DNA of 64,000 nt from a bacterium. Its GTDB lineage: Bacteria; Pseudomonadota; Gammaproteobacteria; Pseudomonadales; Moraxellaceae. Positions 1 through 7,850 of the stretch are shown here, piece after piece. The notes below the pieces were generated by a model. The model did not search any database, was not told the origin of the DNA, and saw only the letters and a program-made list of their open reading frames with translations. Positions within the stretch are counted from its first letter, which is position 1. Every line of letters begins with the position of its first letter. Location: the NCBI GenBank assembly GCA_029945725.1, contig JAQSDB010000002.1, positions 558,001 through 622,000 of the forward strand, read 5' to 3'. A program made the translations under genes and the position numbers.

Positions 1-157
1 GCAACAGGCCAATATATTGCGCGAGAGGCGCTTTGGCAGGGCAGTACCGGTAGAAATGAGGGAAAAGGCCAGACAATTGCGCTTTTTGCAGTATCGGGGT
101 TTTAGTGGCGCTCAAGCCGGCAAGGCCTTGCGCTGCGATCCCCCCGAAGATTATTGA
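1..157 (+). CDS. recX: RecX regulatory protein, C-terminal fragment
   Basis: The frame is open from base 2 to the TGA at 155-157, giving about 51 residues. The segment RFLQYRGFS near the end is typical of the third helical repeat of RecX, the small protein that binds RecA filaments and modulates them. The position directly upstream of alaS fits the common recA-recX-alaS order. The start lies outside the window, so completeness cannot be judged. Confidence 0.8.
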   Translation, partial: QQANILRERRFGRAVPVEMREKARQLRFLQYRGFSGAQAGKALRCDPPEDY

Positions 158-169
158 CTCCTGGGAACT

Positions 170-193
170 GGGCCGCTCATGCGGCCCTTTTTC
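170..193 (+). terminator. Intrinsic terminator after recX
   Basis: A 7-bp GC-only stem (GGGCCGC / GCGGCCC) with a TCAT loop is followed by TTTTT. It lies 13 bases after the recX stop and separates it from alaS. Confidence 0.8.
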
Positions 194-310
194 TTCCCGC
201 CGAAATCCTTCGTTTTGCCCTACGAATCAGGCGGTTATGCCGCTATAATCCGCGGTCTTTTCAAGCTGCCCACCTCTTTTTGAACCGGGCAGCCACGCCC
301 GGAGCCCTGC

Positions 311-2938
311 ATGAAAAGCGCCGCCATCCGCGAAGCCTTTCTCCGTTTTTTCGAAGAAAAGGGCCACACCCGTGTGGCCTCCAGTTCGCTGATTCCAGTC
401 AATGATCCCACCCTGTTGTTTACCAATGCGGGGATGAATCAGTTCAAGGATTGTTTTCTTGGGCTCGACAAGCGCAGCTATACGCGCGCTACCTCTTCAC
501 AAAAATGCGTACGCGCCGGTGGAAAGCATAACGACCTTGAAAACGTGGGTTATACCGCGCGTCACCACACTTTTTTTGAAATGCTGGGTAATTTCAGCTT
601 TGGTGATTACTTCAAGCAGGATGCGATTCATTACGCGTGGGAGTTTCTGACTTCGCCGGGCTGGCTGAACATTCCCCGGGAAAAACTTTGGGTCACGGTT
701 TACGCCACTGACGATGAAGCGTATGCGCTTTGGCTGAATGACGTGGGGGTACCGGCAGAACGTATTATCCGTATCGGCGATAACAAGGGTGCGGCCTATG
801 CATCTGATAATTTCTGGGCTATGGGTGATACCGGTCCTTGCGGACCCTGTACGGAAATTTTCTACGATCACGGTGCCGGGATTGCAGGTGGTCCGCCGGG
901 CTCGCCGGATGAAGACGGTGATCGTTACATTGAAATCTGGAACAATGTTTTCATGCAGTTCAACCGTACCTCTGACGGTGTGCTGCATCCATTGCCGGCA
1001 CCGTCCGTAGATACCGGTATGGGGCTGGAGCGTATTTCAGCGGTGATGCAGCATGTGCATGCCAACTATGACATTGACCTGTTTCAGTGTTTGTTGAATG
1101 GAGCGGCGGCGGCGATTGGTTGCCAGAATGAAAATCAGGCTTCCTTGAAAGTTGTCGCTGACCATATTCGTTCCTGCTCCTTTCTGATTGCTGACGGGGT
1201 TGTGCCATCGAATGAAGGTCGTGGTTATGTGCTGCGTCGCATCATTCGCCGCGCCTGCCGTCACGGCAACAAGCTGGGCGCCAATGGTCCGTTTTTCTAC
1301 AGGATTGTGGCGGCTCTTGCGGCGGAAATGGGTGAAGCCTACCCGGAGTTGAAGGCACAGCAGGCGCAGATTGAGCGCACGCTGAAAAACGAGGAAGAAC
1401 AGTTTGCCAAGACTCTGGATCAGGGGCTGAAAATTCTCGAACAGGATTTGGCCGATCTCAAGGGTAATGAGATTCCTGGTGAAACGGCTTTCCTGCTTTA
1501 CGACACCTATGGCTTTCCGCTTGATCTCACGGCAGATATTGCGCGTGAGCGCGGCCTTGCGGTTGATGATGCTGGCTTTGAAAAATGCATGGCAGCACAG
1601 CGTGAACGCTCACGCGCCTCCTCCAGTTTTGATCTCGACTACAACACGCTGATCAAGGTTGAGGGTAATACTCGTTTCCAGGGCTACGAGGGAACGACGG
1701 GACAGGGGCGTGTTATTGCCTTGTTCAAGGGGGCCGACAGCGTTGAGGTATTGAGCGAAGGCGAGCAGGGCCTTGTCGTTCTGGATGCTTCGCCTTTTTA
1801 CGCCGAAAGCGGCGGTCAGGCCGGTGATGCCGGCTATCTTGATACGGGTAGTAACCGTTTTGAAGTGCGCGATACCACCAAAGCCGGGGGGGCTCATTTG
1901 CATCACGGACTGGTGACGGTAGGTGTTGTGAAAGTGGGCGACAGTGTGTCAGCTCAAGTAGATGCTGCGCTGCGCGCCAACACGGCACGCAATCATTCTG
2001 CAACACACCTTCTGCACGCAGCCTTGCGTCAGGTGCTGGGCACACATGTACAGCAAAAGGGCTCGCTGGTGTCGGCTGACTATCTGCGTTTTGATTTTTC
2101 GCAGCCGGAAGCTATCAAGGCTGAGCAGCTGGATGCCATTGAGGCGCTGGTGAACGCCGAAGTGCTGGGTAATAACCCGGTACATACCGAGCTGGCCGAT
2201 ATTGAGACGGCATGTGCCAAGGGAGCGATGGCACTCTTTGGTGAAAAATATGGTGATACTGTACGTGTACTCAGCATGGGAACCCCGGGGTTTTCGATAG
2301 AGCTTTGTGGCGGCACGCATGTGTCTCGTACGGGCGATATTGGCCTGTTCAAAATTACCAGTGAAAGTGGTGTGGCGGCTGGTGTTCGTCGTATTGAGGC
2401 GAAAACCGGCAAGGGCGCTTTGGCTTTTGTGAAAGCCGAAGAAAAGACACTGGATGAAGTGGCGTCAGTTGTGCGCGCGCCGGTTGGTCAGGCTGCGGAG
2501 AAAGTCCGGCAGCTTTCTGAACGTAACCGTGAGCTTGAGAAAGAGCTTGAGCGTTTGAAAATGAAGCTTGCCGCTTCAGCGGGCGATGATTTGTTGAATA
2601 GCGCAATCAGCTTGGGTGGAGCAAAGTTGCTCGCCGCACGTCTTGATGGCGCTGATCCAAAAAGCCTGCGCGATACCATGGATCAGCTTCGTAACAAGCT
2701 GGGCTCCTGTGTGGTGGTGCTGTCGGCTGTAGTGGATGGCAAGGTCAGTCTGGTGGTTGGCGTGAGTGCTGATCTGACAGCAAAAGTGAAGGCCGGTGAG
2801 CTGGTGAATTTTGTGGCACTGCAGGTGGGGGGCAAAGGTGGTGGTCGCCCTGATATGGCCCAGGCGGGCGGTACTGATGCTTCAAAATTGTCCGAGGCTC
2901 TGGCTTCGGTGCAAGGTTTTGTCGGCGAAAGAATCTGA
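311..2938 (+). CDS. alaS: Alanyl-tRNA synthetase
   Basis: Charges tRNA-Ala with alanine in the cytoplasm and edits Ser/Gly mischarging. At 875 residues it matches the bacterial family length. The class II catalytic core fills the N-terminal half. The editing domain carries the zinc-type motif HSATHLLH near residue 561 and CGGTH near residue 665, and the C-terminal DHHA1 domain has [15 protein letters not shown] near residue 840. The ATG follows GGAG with 6-nt spacing. It is 41 bp upstream of lysC with no terminator between, so the two are probably co-transcribed, as in many gammaproteobacteria. Confidence 0.98.
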   Translation: MKSAAIREAFLRFFEEKGHTRVASSSLIPVNDPTLLFTNAGMNQFKDCFLGLDKRSYTRATSSQKCVRAGGKHNDLENVGYTARHHTFFEMLGNFSFGDYFKQDAIHYAWEFLTSPGWLNIPREKLWVTVYATDDEAYALWLNDVGVPAERIIRIGDNKGAAYASDNFWAMGDTGPCGPCTEIFYDHGAGIAGGPPGSPDEDGDRYIEIWNNVFMQFNRTSDGVLHPLPAPSVDTGMGLERISAVMQHVHANYDIDLFQCLLNGAAAAIGCQNENQASLKVVADHIRSCSFLIADGVVPSNEGRGYVLRRIIRRACRHGNKLGANGPFFYRIVAALAAEMGEAYPELKAQQAQIERTLKNEEEQFAKTLDQGLKILEQDLADLKGNEIPGETAFLLYDTYGFPLDLTADIARERGLAVDDAGFEKCMAAQRERSRASSSFDLDYNTLIKVEGNTRFQGYEGTTGQGRVIALFKGADSVEVLSEGEQGLVVLDASPFYAESGGQAGDAGYLDTGSNRFEVRDTTKAGGAHLHHGLVTVGVVKVGDSVSAQVDAALRANTARNHSATHLLHAALRQVLGTHVQQKGSLVSADYLRFDFSQPEAIKAEQLDAIEALVNAEVLGNNPVHTELADIETACAKGAMALFGEKYGDTVRVLSMGTPGFSIELCGGTHVSRTGDIGLFKITSESGVAAGVRRIEAKTGKGALAFVKAEEKTLDEVASVVRAPVGQAAEKVRQLSERNRELEKELERLKMKLAASAGDDLLNSAISLGGAKLLAARLDGADPKSLRDTMDQLRNKLGSCVVVLSAVVDGKVSLVVGVSADLTAKVKAGELVNFVALQVGGKGGGRPDMAQAGGTDASKLSEALASVQGFVGERI

Positions 2939-2979
2939 AATTAAATCGCGCTCTTAGGCGCAAGGGATGCAGGCAGAAA

Positions 2980-4206
2980 ATGGCATTAATTGTTCAGAAA
3001 TACGGCGGTACGTCTGTAGGTACGCCTGAGCGTATTGAGGCAGTGGCGGAACGCGTCAAGCGCTGGAAAGACAAGGGTCACGATCTTGTAGTGGTGCTCT
3101 CGGCCATGAGTGGCGAAACCAATCGTCTGATTGCACTGGCCAAAGCCATTTCGCCGGAGCCGGACCCGCGTGAGCTGGATGTCATGGTTTCCACGGGTGA
3201 GCAGGTCACGATTGCGTTGCTTGCCATGGCGTTGAAGAAAATTGGTGTTGATGCCAGATCCTATACCGGAGCGCAGGTCGCTATTCATACGGACAGCTCG
3301 CACACCAAGGCGCGTATTGAGTCGATTGACGATGCCAGGATGCGTGCTGATTTGGCCGCTGGACGTGTCGTTATTGTGGCTGGCTTTCAGGGTGTGGATC
3401 CTGGCGGCAATATTACGACGCTGGGGCGTGGTGGTTCTGATACTACCGGTGTGGCGCTGGCGGCGGCATTGAAGGCTGATGAGTGCCAGATTTACACGGA
3501 TGTTGATGGTGTTTATACCACCGACCCGCGGGTGGTGCCGCAGGCGCGCCGTCTGGAACGCATCACGTTTGAAGAAATGCTGGAGATGGCATCGCTAGGC
3601 TCCAAGGTCCTGCAAATACGTTCGGTAGAGTTTGCAGGCAAATACAATGTTCCTTTACGTGTGCTTTCAAGCTTCAAAGATGAAGGTGATGGCACCCTGA
3701 TTACTGTTGATGAGGAAACCATGGAACAGCCCGTTATTTCTGGTATCGCCTTCGCTCGTGACGAGGCCAAGATCACTGTGCGTGGTGTCCCGGACACCCC
3801 CGGTATTGCCTACCGTATCCTTGGACCTATCGGTAATGCCAATATCGAAGTCGATATGATCGTGCAGAACGTGGCCGCTGATAACACCACTGATTTCACC
3901 TTTACGGTGGCACGTGGCGAACTCAAGAAAGCGCTGACCGCACTTGAGCCTGTATGTAAGGAAATCGGTGCTCGTGAAGTGGTGGGTGACGAGAAGATAT
4001 GCAAGGTGTCGATGGTGGGGGTGGGGATGCGCTCACATGCCGGTGTCGCCAGTCAGATGTTTGGCACCCTGGCAAAAGAGGGCATCAATATCCAGATGAT
4101 CTCCACTTCCGAGATCAAGATTTCTGTGGTGATCGATGAGAAGTATCTTGAGTTGGCCGTGCGCTCCCTGCATACGGAGTTTGGGCTGGATCAGCCTCCT
4201 GCTTGA
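2980..4206 (+). CDS. lysC: Aspartate kinase
   Basis: Phosphorylates aspartate, the first step towards lysine, diaminopimelate, threonine and methionine. It has 408 residues, the usual length of the monofunctional enzyme. The N-terminal kinase signature KYGGTSVG is at residues 7-14, and two ACT domains start near residue 265 ([14 protein letters not shown], then [15 protein letters not shown]), where feedback effectors bind in this family. There is no lysine riboswitch in the short gap after alaS. It supplies the pathway completed by dapD and dapC at 42.6-44.6 kb. Confidence 0.97.
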   Translation: MALIVQKYGGTSVGTPERIEAVAERVKRWKDKGHDLVVVLSAMSGETNRLIALAKAISPEPDPRELDVMVSTGEQVTIALLAMALKKIGVDARSYTGAQVAIHTDSSHTKARIESIDDARMRADLAAGRVVIVAGFQGVDPGGNITTLGRGGSDTTGVALAAALKADECQIYTDVDGVYTTDPRVVPQARRLERITFEEMLEMASLGSKVLQIRSVEFAGKYNVPLRVLSSFKDEGDGTLITVDEETMEQPVISGIAFARDEAKITVRGVPDTPGIAYRILGPIGNANIEVDMIVQNVAADNTTDFTFTVARGELKKALTALEPVCKEIGAREVVGDEKICKVSMVGVGMRSHAGVASQMFGTLAKEGINIQMISTSEIKISVVIDEKYLELAVRSLHTEFGLDQPPA

Positions 4207-4234
4207 TGAGGCGGCGGTCAGTGCCTCTTGAAAT

Positions 4235-4357
4235 TTGGTACGATTGCCCCATGTTTATGGCAGACGTAAGCTGTTTTTGATTTATGTGGCCGCGTGGTCA
4301 ATACTGGCCGTGGGGATTTTGATGGTTGCTGGAGCTGCTATGAGTCCAGCCCAATAG
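4235..4357 (+). CDS. Possible 40-residue membrane peptide between lysC and csrA
   Basis: A TTG-initiated frame of 40 codons ends with TAG 18 bp before csrA. The peptide has a basic segment (YGRRK) followed by a hydrophobic stretch (LFLIYVAAWSILAVGILMVA) and a short polar tail, as in single-span small membrane proteins. No good ribosome-binding site precedes the TTG, and no family is recognised. It could be chance reading through the csrA leader. Confidence 0.25.
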   Translation: MVRLPHVYGRRKLFLIYVAAWSILAVGILMVAGAAMSPAQ

Positions 4358-4375
4358 TTTTTCAAGGAGATTGCG

Positions 4376-4573
4376 ATGCTGATTTTGACTCGCCGAGTGG
4401 GTGAAACCCTTATGGTGGGGGATGAGGTCACCGTGACGGTGCTCGGTGTAAAGGGTAATCAGGTTCGTATTGGTGTGAACGCGCCCAAAGAGGTCGCTGT
4501 GCATCGTGAAGAAATCTATCAACGTATTCAGCGCGAAAAGCAGGGCGATGCTCAGGAAGAGCTTGAGGACTGA
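4376..4573 (+). CDS. csrA: Carbon storage regulator CsrA/RsmA
   Basis: RNA-binding dimer that controls translation by covering GGA motifs near start codons; it governs carbon flux, motility and biofilm in gammaproteobacteria. It has 65 residues with the canonical start [12 protein letters not shown] and the RNA-contacting VHREEI, where Arg44 is the conserved residue. A GGAG box precedes the ATG. It keeps the conserved place between lysC and tRNA-Ser and has its own terminator. Whether it regulates the adjacent Tad pilus genes is not shown by the sequence. Confidence 0.98.
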   Translation: MLILTRRVGETLMVGDEVTVTVLGVKGNQVRIGVNAPKEVAVHREEIYQRIQREKQGDAQEELED

Positions 4574-4631
4574 GCTTCTTTATCAATTTGCTGGGGGCAA
4601 CGACGACGAGTGCTTGTTCATCGCCCAAAAG

Positions 4632-4669
4632 AAAACCCAGACGTTTCTCCCTGAAAGCGTCTGGGTTTT
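4632..4669 (+). terminator. Terminator after csrA
   Basis: A perfect 12-bp stem (4632-4643 with 4658-4669, AAAACCCAGACG / CGTCTGGGTTTT) encloses a 14-nt loop and ends in a T-rich run. It lies 58 bp after the csrA stop. Confidence 0.8.
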
Positions 4670-4773
4670 GCATTTTGTCAGTTCCTTCTGACCCATCCTG
4701 GCGGCTTTGATCAATCCTTGATCGCATCCTTGCGCCTTGTGATTAGTATCGTTATCGGCCGGTTTTACGTCTG

Positions 4774-4787
4774 CGGGTGATCACCCG
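4774..4787. promoter_or_regulatory. Perfect 14-bp palindrome CGGGTGATCACCCG
   Basis: A perfect palindrome in the non-coding stretch between csrA and tRNA-Ser. It has no T-run, so it is not a terminator. Its size suits a dimeric repressor operator, but no cognate regulator lies nearby and no target gene is evident. Confidence 0.3.
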
Positions 4788-4884
4788 AGTTCGTGTAGGA
4801 AATTGACCATGGGGTGCTTCGTGCCCTTATGTGCGCTGATGATGCTAAATCACTGCTTTTCTGAATTTTTTTGTGGGTTTCGCC

Positions 4885-4913
4885 TTTTCAAGCTGGGCCC
4901 GCATGCGTATCAT
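4885..4913 (+). promoter_or_regulatory. Probable promoter of tRNA-Ser
   Basis: TTTTCA (4885-4890), a 17-bp spacer and TATCAT (4908-4913) resemble a sigma-70 promoter 12 bp before the mature tRNA. The segment between the -10 box and the tRNA (TGCCCGC) is GC-rich, as in stringently controlled stable-RNA promoters. Confidence 0.45.
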
Positions 4914-4925
4914 TGCCCGCTCTGT

Positions 4926-5016
4926 GGAGAGGTGACCGAGTGGCCGAAGGTGCTCCCCTGCTAAGGGAGTAGGGGTCATAAGCCCCTCGAGGGTTCGAAT
5001 CCCTCCTTCTCCGCCA
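4926..5016 (+). tRNA. tRNA-Ser, anticodon GCU
   Basis: A 91-base class II tRNA. The acceptor stem GGAGAGG pairs with CCTTCTCC (one G-U), the anticodon GCT is at 4960-4962 in a CTGCTAA loop, there is a long variable arm, the T arm is GGGTTCGAATCCC, and CCA is encoded at 5014-5016. It reads AGC/AGU codons. It forms the left flank of the tad locus; in pseudomonads a tRNA-Ser of this type follows csrA/rsmA. Confidence 0.97.
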
Positions 5017-5149
5017 TTATAATGAGACGGCTGTTTTCTCAACCAAATCAATAGGTTGGGGGGGTGGCTGTTTTTATTTCTACCACACGTTTTTACCATG
5101 CGCAGGTGTTTGATAACTACGCCGGCCGATAACAATAGATAGATCTCCT

Positions 5150-5194
5150 AAAAAAGCCCGAGGCTACTCAGTGATGAGAGGTCTTGGGCTTTTT
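5150..5194 (+). terminator. Terminator downstream of tRNA-Ser
   Basis: AAAAGCCCGAGGCT pairs with the complementary arm ending GGGCTTTTT through about 14 bp including G-U pairs, and the 3' side ends in T residues. It probably ends the tRNA-Ser transcript. Confidence 0.65.
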
Positions 5195-5690
5195 CATTTA
5201 TGTCGCCAAACCAATATGTTTCTGGGTTTCTGGCTCGCGCAACTCTTGGCCTTTCCCCCTTGCTTATGACTCCGAGTGTCCTGTGCCCGATAGGGTATCG
5301 CATGGCATTAGGCAGGCTCAGTCGTACAGGCTATGACGTGCTGGTGGCGCGCGGCGCCATTTTCGATGATTGATACCCCTGCCACGAACTGGTTCAGCTC
5401 CCTCTTGTTTGATTCTGACTCTGTGGCCAATTTGACCCCTTGCCACGCCATGCTATTGGTTTCGATGCACAGCGCAGGTGAGTGGAGAGGCTTGATCCAG
5501 GTCAATGACGCTTGTAGTTGTATTGGCTGATGATGATCAAAGACCTCTCAGTGCCAGACGATGAGAGTTGCTGTCTTGTTGGTTTGCGTCCTGCCAGTGA
5601 CGGTGGCGTGCCACTTGTGGCCGCCCATCTAAAAATCACCTGACTTTAGTTCTATCTACTAGGGTGATGTGGTGGACCTTTTTGTTTTTC
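5195..5690. other. Non-coding gap before the tad locus
   Basis: About 500 bases without a convincing gene. Two overlapping open frames on opposite strands (5308-5505 minus and 5333-5530 plus, both about 65 residues) lack ribosome-binding sites and recognisable motifs. A short inverted repeat GTGGC-GT-GCCAC lies at 5603-5614. The flp1 promoter must lie in or just after this stretch, but no clear sigma-70 or sigma-54 box stands out. It may hold remnants of inserted DNA. Confidence 0.4.
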
Positions 5691-5732
5691 AAAGAAAATG
5701 GCGATTAATTTAAAGTCGAAAGGAGAATGCCA

Positions 5733-5912
5733 ATGAGCAAGTCTATGCGCCCCATCATGAGTTTTTTCAGAGAGGAAGAAGGCGTTACTGCAATTGAGTA
5801 CGGTCTGATTGCGGCCCTGATCGCGGTGGTGATTGTGGCGGCAGTAAAGAGCGTTGGTGCTGATGTAAATTCGGCATTCGAGTTGGTTCACACAAAGCTG
5901 ACGGGCGCCTGA
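5733..5912 (+). CDS. flp: Flp-family type IVb pilin 1
   Basis: Major subunit of the Tad (tight adherence) pilus, made as a short prepilin and cut by the TadV peptidase. It has 59 residues from the ATG at 5733, chosen over the ATG at 5727 because GGAG (5722-5725) then sits at 7-nt spacing. The cleavage motif EEEGVTAIEYG puts the cut after Gly, leaving VTAIEY with the conserved Glu5-Tyr6, followed by a hydrophobic helix of about 20 residues. A paralogue follows 186 bp downstream. AAAGAAAATGGC at 5691-5702 recurs upstream of the paralogue. Confidence 0.93.
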   Translation: MSKSMRPIMSFFREEEGVTAIEYGLIAALIAVVIVAAVKSVGADVNSAFELVHTKLTGA

Positions 5913-6098
5913 GGAGCTATGACTCATAAGGTGTTTTTACTTTTTTTGGTTTTTTTCCCTGCTTTTCTTATGTTTTTTTAATTAATAAAGAAAATGGCAA
6001 TCTTTATTGACGCCAATCAATTTTATCCTTTTGAGACTTTGATAGCCTGAAAAAGAAGTCGTTTAACACAAATTTTTCCAACAGTAAGGAGATTCTCG

Positions 6099-6278
6099 AT
6101 GAACAAGCTGATGAATTCCGTCATGAAGTTTTTCCGTGAGGAAGATGGCGTTACTGCAATTGAATATGGCCTGATTGCAGCGCTGATTGCTGTAGTGATT
6201 GTGGCTGCAGTTAAAAGTGTGGGGGGGGATCTTAATACGACGTTTACCACCATTCATACCAAGCTGTCGGGCGCCTGA
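6099..6278 (+). CDS. Flp-family type IVb pilin 2
   Basis: A 59-residue paralogue of the preceding pilin that is easy to miss because of its size. AAGGA lies 8-10 nt before the ATG. It has the same prepilin motif (EEDGVTAIEYG), an almost identical hydrophobic helix, and a C-terminus of the same length (TKLSGA against TKLTGA). The middle and tail differ, including a run of eight G (6231-6238) encoding V-G-G-D where pilin 1 has V-G-A-D. It may be the major or an alternative pilin. An intrinsic hairpin follows 13 bp after the stop. Confidence 0.92.
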   Translation: MNKLMNSVMKFFREEDGVTAIEYGLIAALIAVVIVAAVKSVGGDLNTTFTTIHTKLSGA

Positions 6279-6291
6279 GAAGTGGTGTATT

Positions 6292-6324
6292 GCCGGTGGG
6301 CGTTGCCCGCCGGCTGCTTTTCTT
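6292..6324 (+). terminator. Terminator/attenuator between flp2 and tadV
   Basis: GCCGGTGGGC and GCCCGCCGGC (6292-6301, 6305-6314) form a 10-bp GC-rich stem with a GTT loop, followed by TGCTTTTCTT. Placed after the pilins and before the assembly genes, it would let pilin mRNA exceed downstream mRNA by partial read-through. Its position argues against starting tadV at 6282. Confidence 0.7.
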
Positions 6325-6344
6325 CCGTGACACATCTTTATGTC

Positions 6345-6896
6345 ATGAGTGCAATCTTCATGAATTTCAGCGCAGACATGGCGGCAGGGATACTTATGGC
6401 TTCGTTGCTGATGGTAGCTGCATGGAGTGATGTCCGGTCTTTTCGTATTCCCAATGCCGTTTCTCTGGGGGGCGCCCTGATCGGTATCATCATAAGTGGG
6501 TTTCAGCACGGAGTTCATGGTGTGTTACTGGCGGCCGCAGGTTGGGCAGTCGGGTTGACTGCCCTTATGCCGCTTTATTTTCTGAGGGCCATGGGGGCTG
6601 GAGATGTAAAGCTGCTTGCCATGACGGGGGCTTTTCTCGGGTTTCCTTCGGTATTGGGCGCTATTGCTTCCACTCTTATCGCTGGCGGTGTCTTTGCGTT
6701 ATCAGTATCAGCGCTACGGGGGAAGTTATCCGAAACAGTCGATAATGTATCCGTTTTTGCTTTTCGCACCATGATGCCAGGGAAGGGGAATACATTGGCG
6801 CAAGTTGTCAGTGAGACTCCCGTCAGCGGACATCTTCCGTATGCGGTTCCCATTCTGGCAGGCACCATGACGTGGTGGGTGTTGCAACTGGTTTAG
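6345..6896 (+). CDS. tadV: Flp prepilin peptidase TadV/CpaA
   Basis: Inner-membrane aspartic protease (A24 family) that removes the leader of Flp and TadE/F-type pseudopilins. From the ATG at 6345 it has 183 residues, the short form without the N-methylating domain. The two catalytic Asp are visible: WSDVRS near residue 29 and the GxGD motif GAGDVKLL with Asp87. Several hydrophobic segments span the membrane. The frame extends to 6282 but would run through the hairpin at 6292-6314, so 6345 (or ATG 6360) is preferred; neither has a strong ribosome-binding site. Confidence 0.88.
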   Translation: MSAIFMNFSADMAAGILMASLLMVAAWSDVRSFRIPNAVSLGGALIGIIISGFQHGVHGVLLAAAGWAVGLTALMPLYFLRAMGAGDVKLLAMTGAFLGFPSVLGAIASTLIAGGVFALSVSALRGKLSETVDNVSVFAFRTMMPGKGNTLAQVVSETPVSGHLPYAVPILAGTMTWWVLQLV

Positions 6897-6950
6897 TAAA
6901 ATTCTTAAGAAGCGGTTTCTGGTTTCCTACTGTCTCTGCAAGGGGTAGCG

Positions 6951-7835
6951 ATGAAAAACAATCGAGCCTTGTTCATGCTGGCGTTGTCATTGCTCATTGG
7001 CGTTATCGCCGTGGTAATGATGGCTCGCTGGATGAACGAGAAGGCGGCACTCTCCACTACCGGCGTTGTTGTCGCCGCACGCGATATTCCATTGGGAACG
7101 AGGCTTGCGCCAGAGCAATTGAAGGTTGTTGCGTGGCCATCCGGTTCCAAGCCGAGCGGAACGTTTAACGATATTCAAAAGGTTAACACTCGGGTGCTCA
7201 ACGCCAGCGTGCAGGTCGGTGAGCCTGTTCTGGAGAGCAGACTTGCCCCGATTGGCAGCAAGGGCGGGCTTTCTGCATTGATTCCAGAAGGCAAGCGTGC
7301 TGTTTCTGTCAAGGTGAAGGAGGAGTCTGGTGTTGCGGGTTTTGCGCTTCCGGGTAATTACGTTGATGTGCTGGTGAGCGCCCAGGATGAAAACGGCAGG
7401 CCGATTTCAAGGATTGTGCTGCAGCGTATTCTGGTACTGGCCATTGCGCAGGAAGCTAACCGTGATGAGACCAAACCAAAGCTGGTCAATGCGGTCACTT
7501 TAGAGGTGACGCCAGCAGAGGCAGAGCAGCTTGATCTTGCGCGCAGCATTGGGCAGTTGTCCCTGGCACTGCGTAATCAGGTTGATATGGCTGACGCGGC
7601 TACTGGCGGCGCACATCTTTCTGATCTTGTCCGCGGCAGCTCTCATCTAGAGCCACAACCCGCCCCTGCCGCCACTGATGTTGCCACTGTGCCGGCTCCA
7701 GAGATTGTTGTGGTAAAGCCGGTGCCGCGTCACAAATCGCGTGCCGTCATTGTCAAGAGCCCCGTGAAGACGGAAAAATCCGAGCAGCCGCCAGCACGCC
7801 CTTCCTATGTGGAAGGCGTGCAGGTGGGCGAATAA
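6951..7835 (+). CDS. rcpC: Flp pilus assembly protein RcpC/CpaB
   Basis: Periplasmic, membrane-anchored partner of the secretin in the Tad apparatus. It has 294 residues: one N-terminal transmembrane helix (about residues 7-24), a SAF-type domain (VVAARDIPLGTRLAPEQLKV, about residues 40-60), and the RcpC-family segment with GKRAVSVKVKEESGVAGFALPGNYVDV near residues 115-140 (the lead part of that motif is shown by GKRAVSVKV). A Pro/Lys-rich tail follows. AAGGGG precedes the ATG. It ends 15 bp before the secretin start. Confidence 0.9.
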   Translation: MKNNRALFMLALSLLIGVIAVVMMARWMNEKAALSTTGVVVAARDIPLGTRLAPEQLKVVAWPSGSKPSGTFNDIQKVNTRVLNASVQVGEPVLESRLAPIGSKGGLSALIPEGKRAVSVKVKEESGVAGFALPGNYVDVLVSAQDENGRPISRIVLQRILVLAIAQEANRDETKPKLVNAVTLEVTPAEAEQLDLARSIGQLSLALRNQVDMADAATGGAHLSDLVRGSSHLEPQPAPAATDVATVPAPEIVVVKPVPRHKSRAVIVKSPVKTEKSEQPPARPSYVEGVQVGE

Positions 7836-7850
7836 TCCGTGGAGAGCACT

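Noticed and set aside
2939-2979. Lysine riboswitch upstream of lysC
   Set aside because: Only 41 bp separate alaS and lysC, too short for the aptamer.
6282-6344. Longer N-terminus of TadV starting at 6282
   Set aside because: It would translate through an intrinsic terminator hairpin and lacks a ribosome-binding site; homologues start near the first transmembrane helix.
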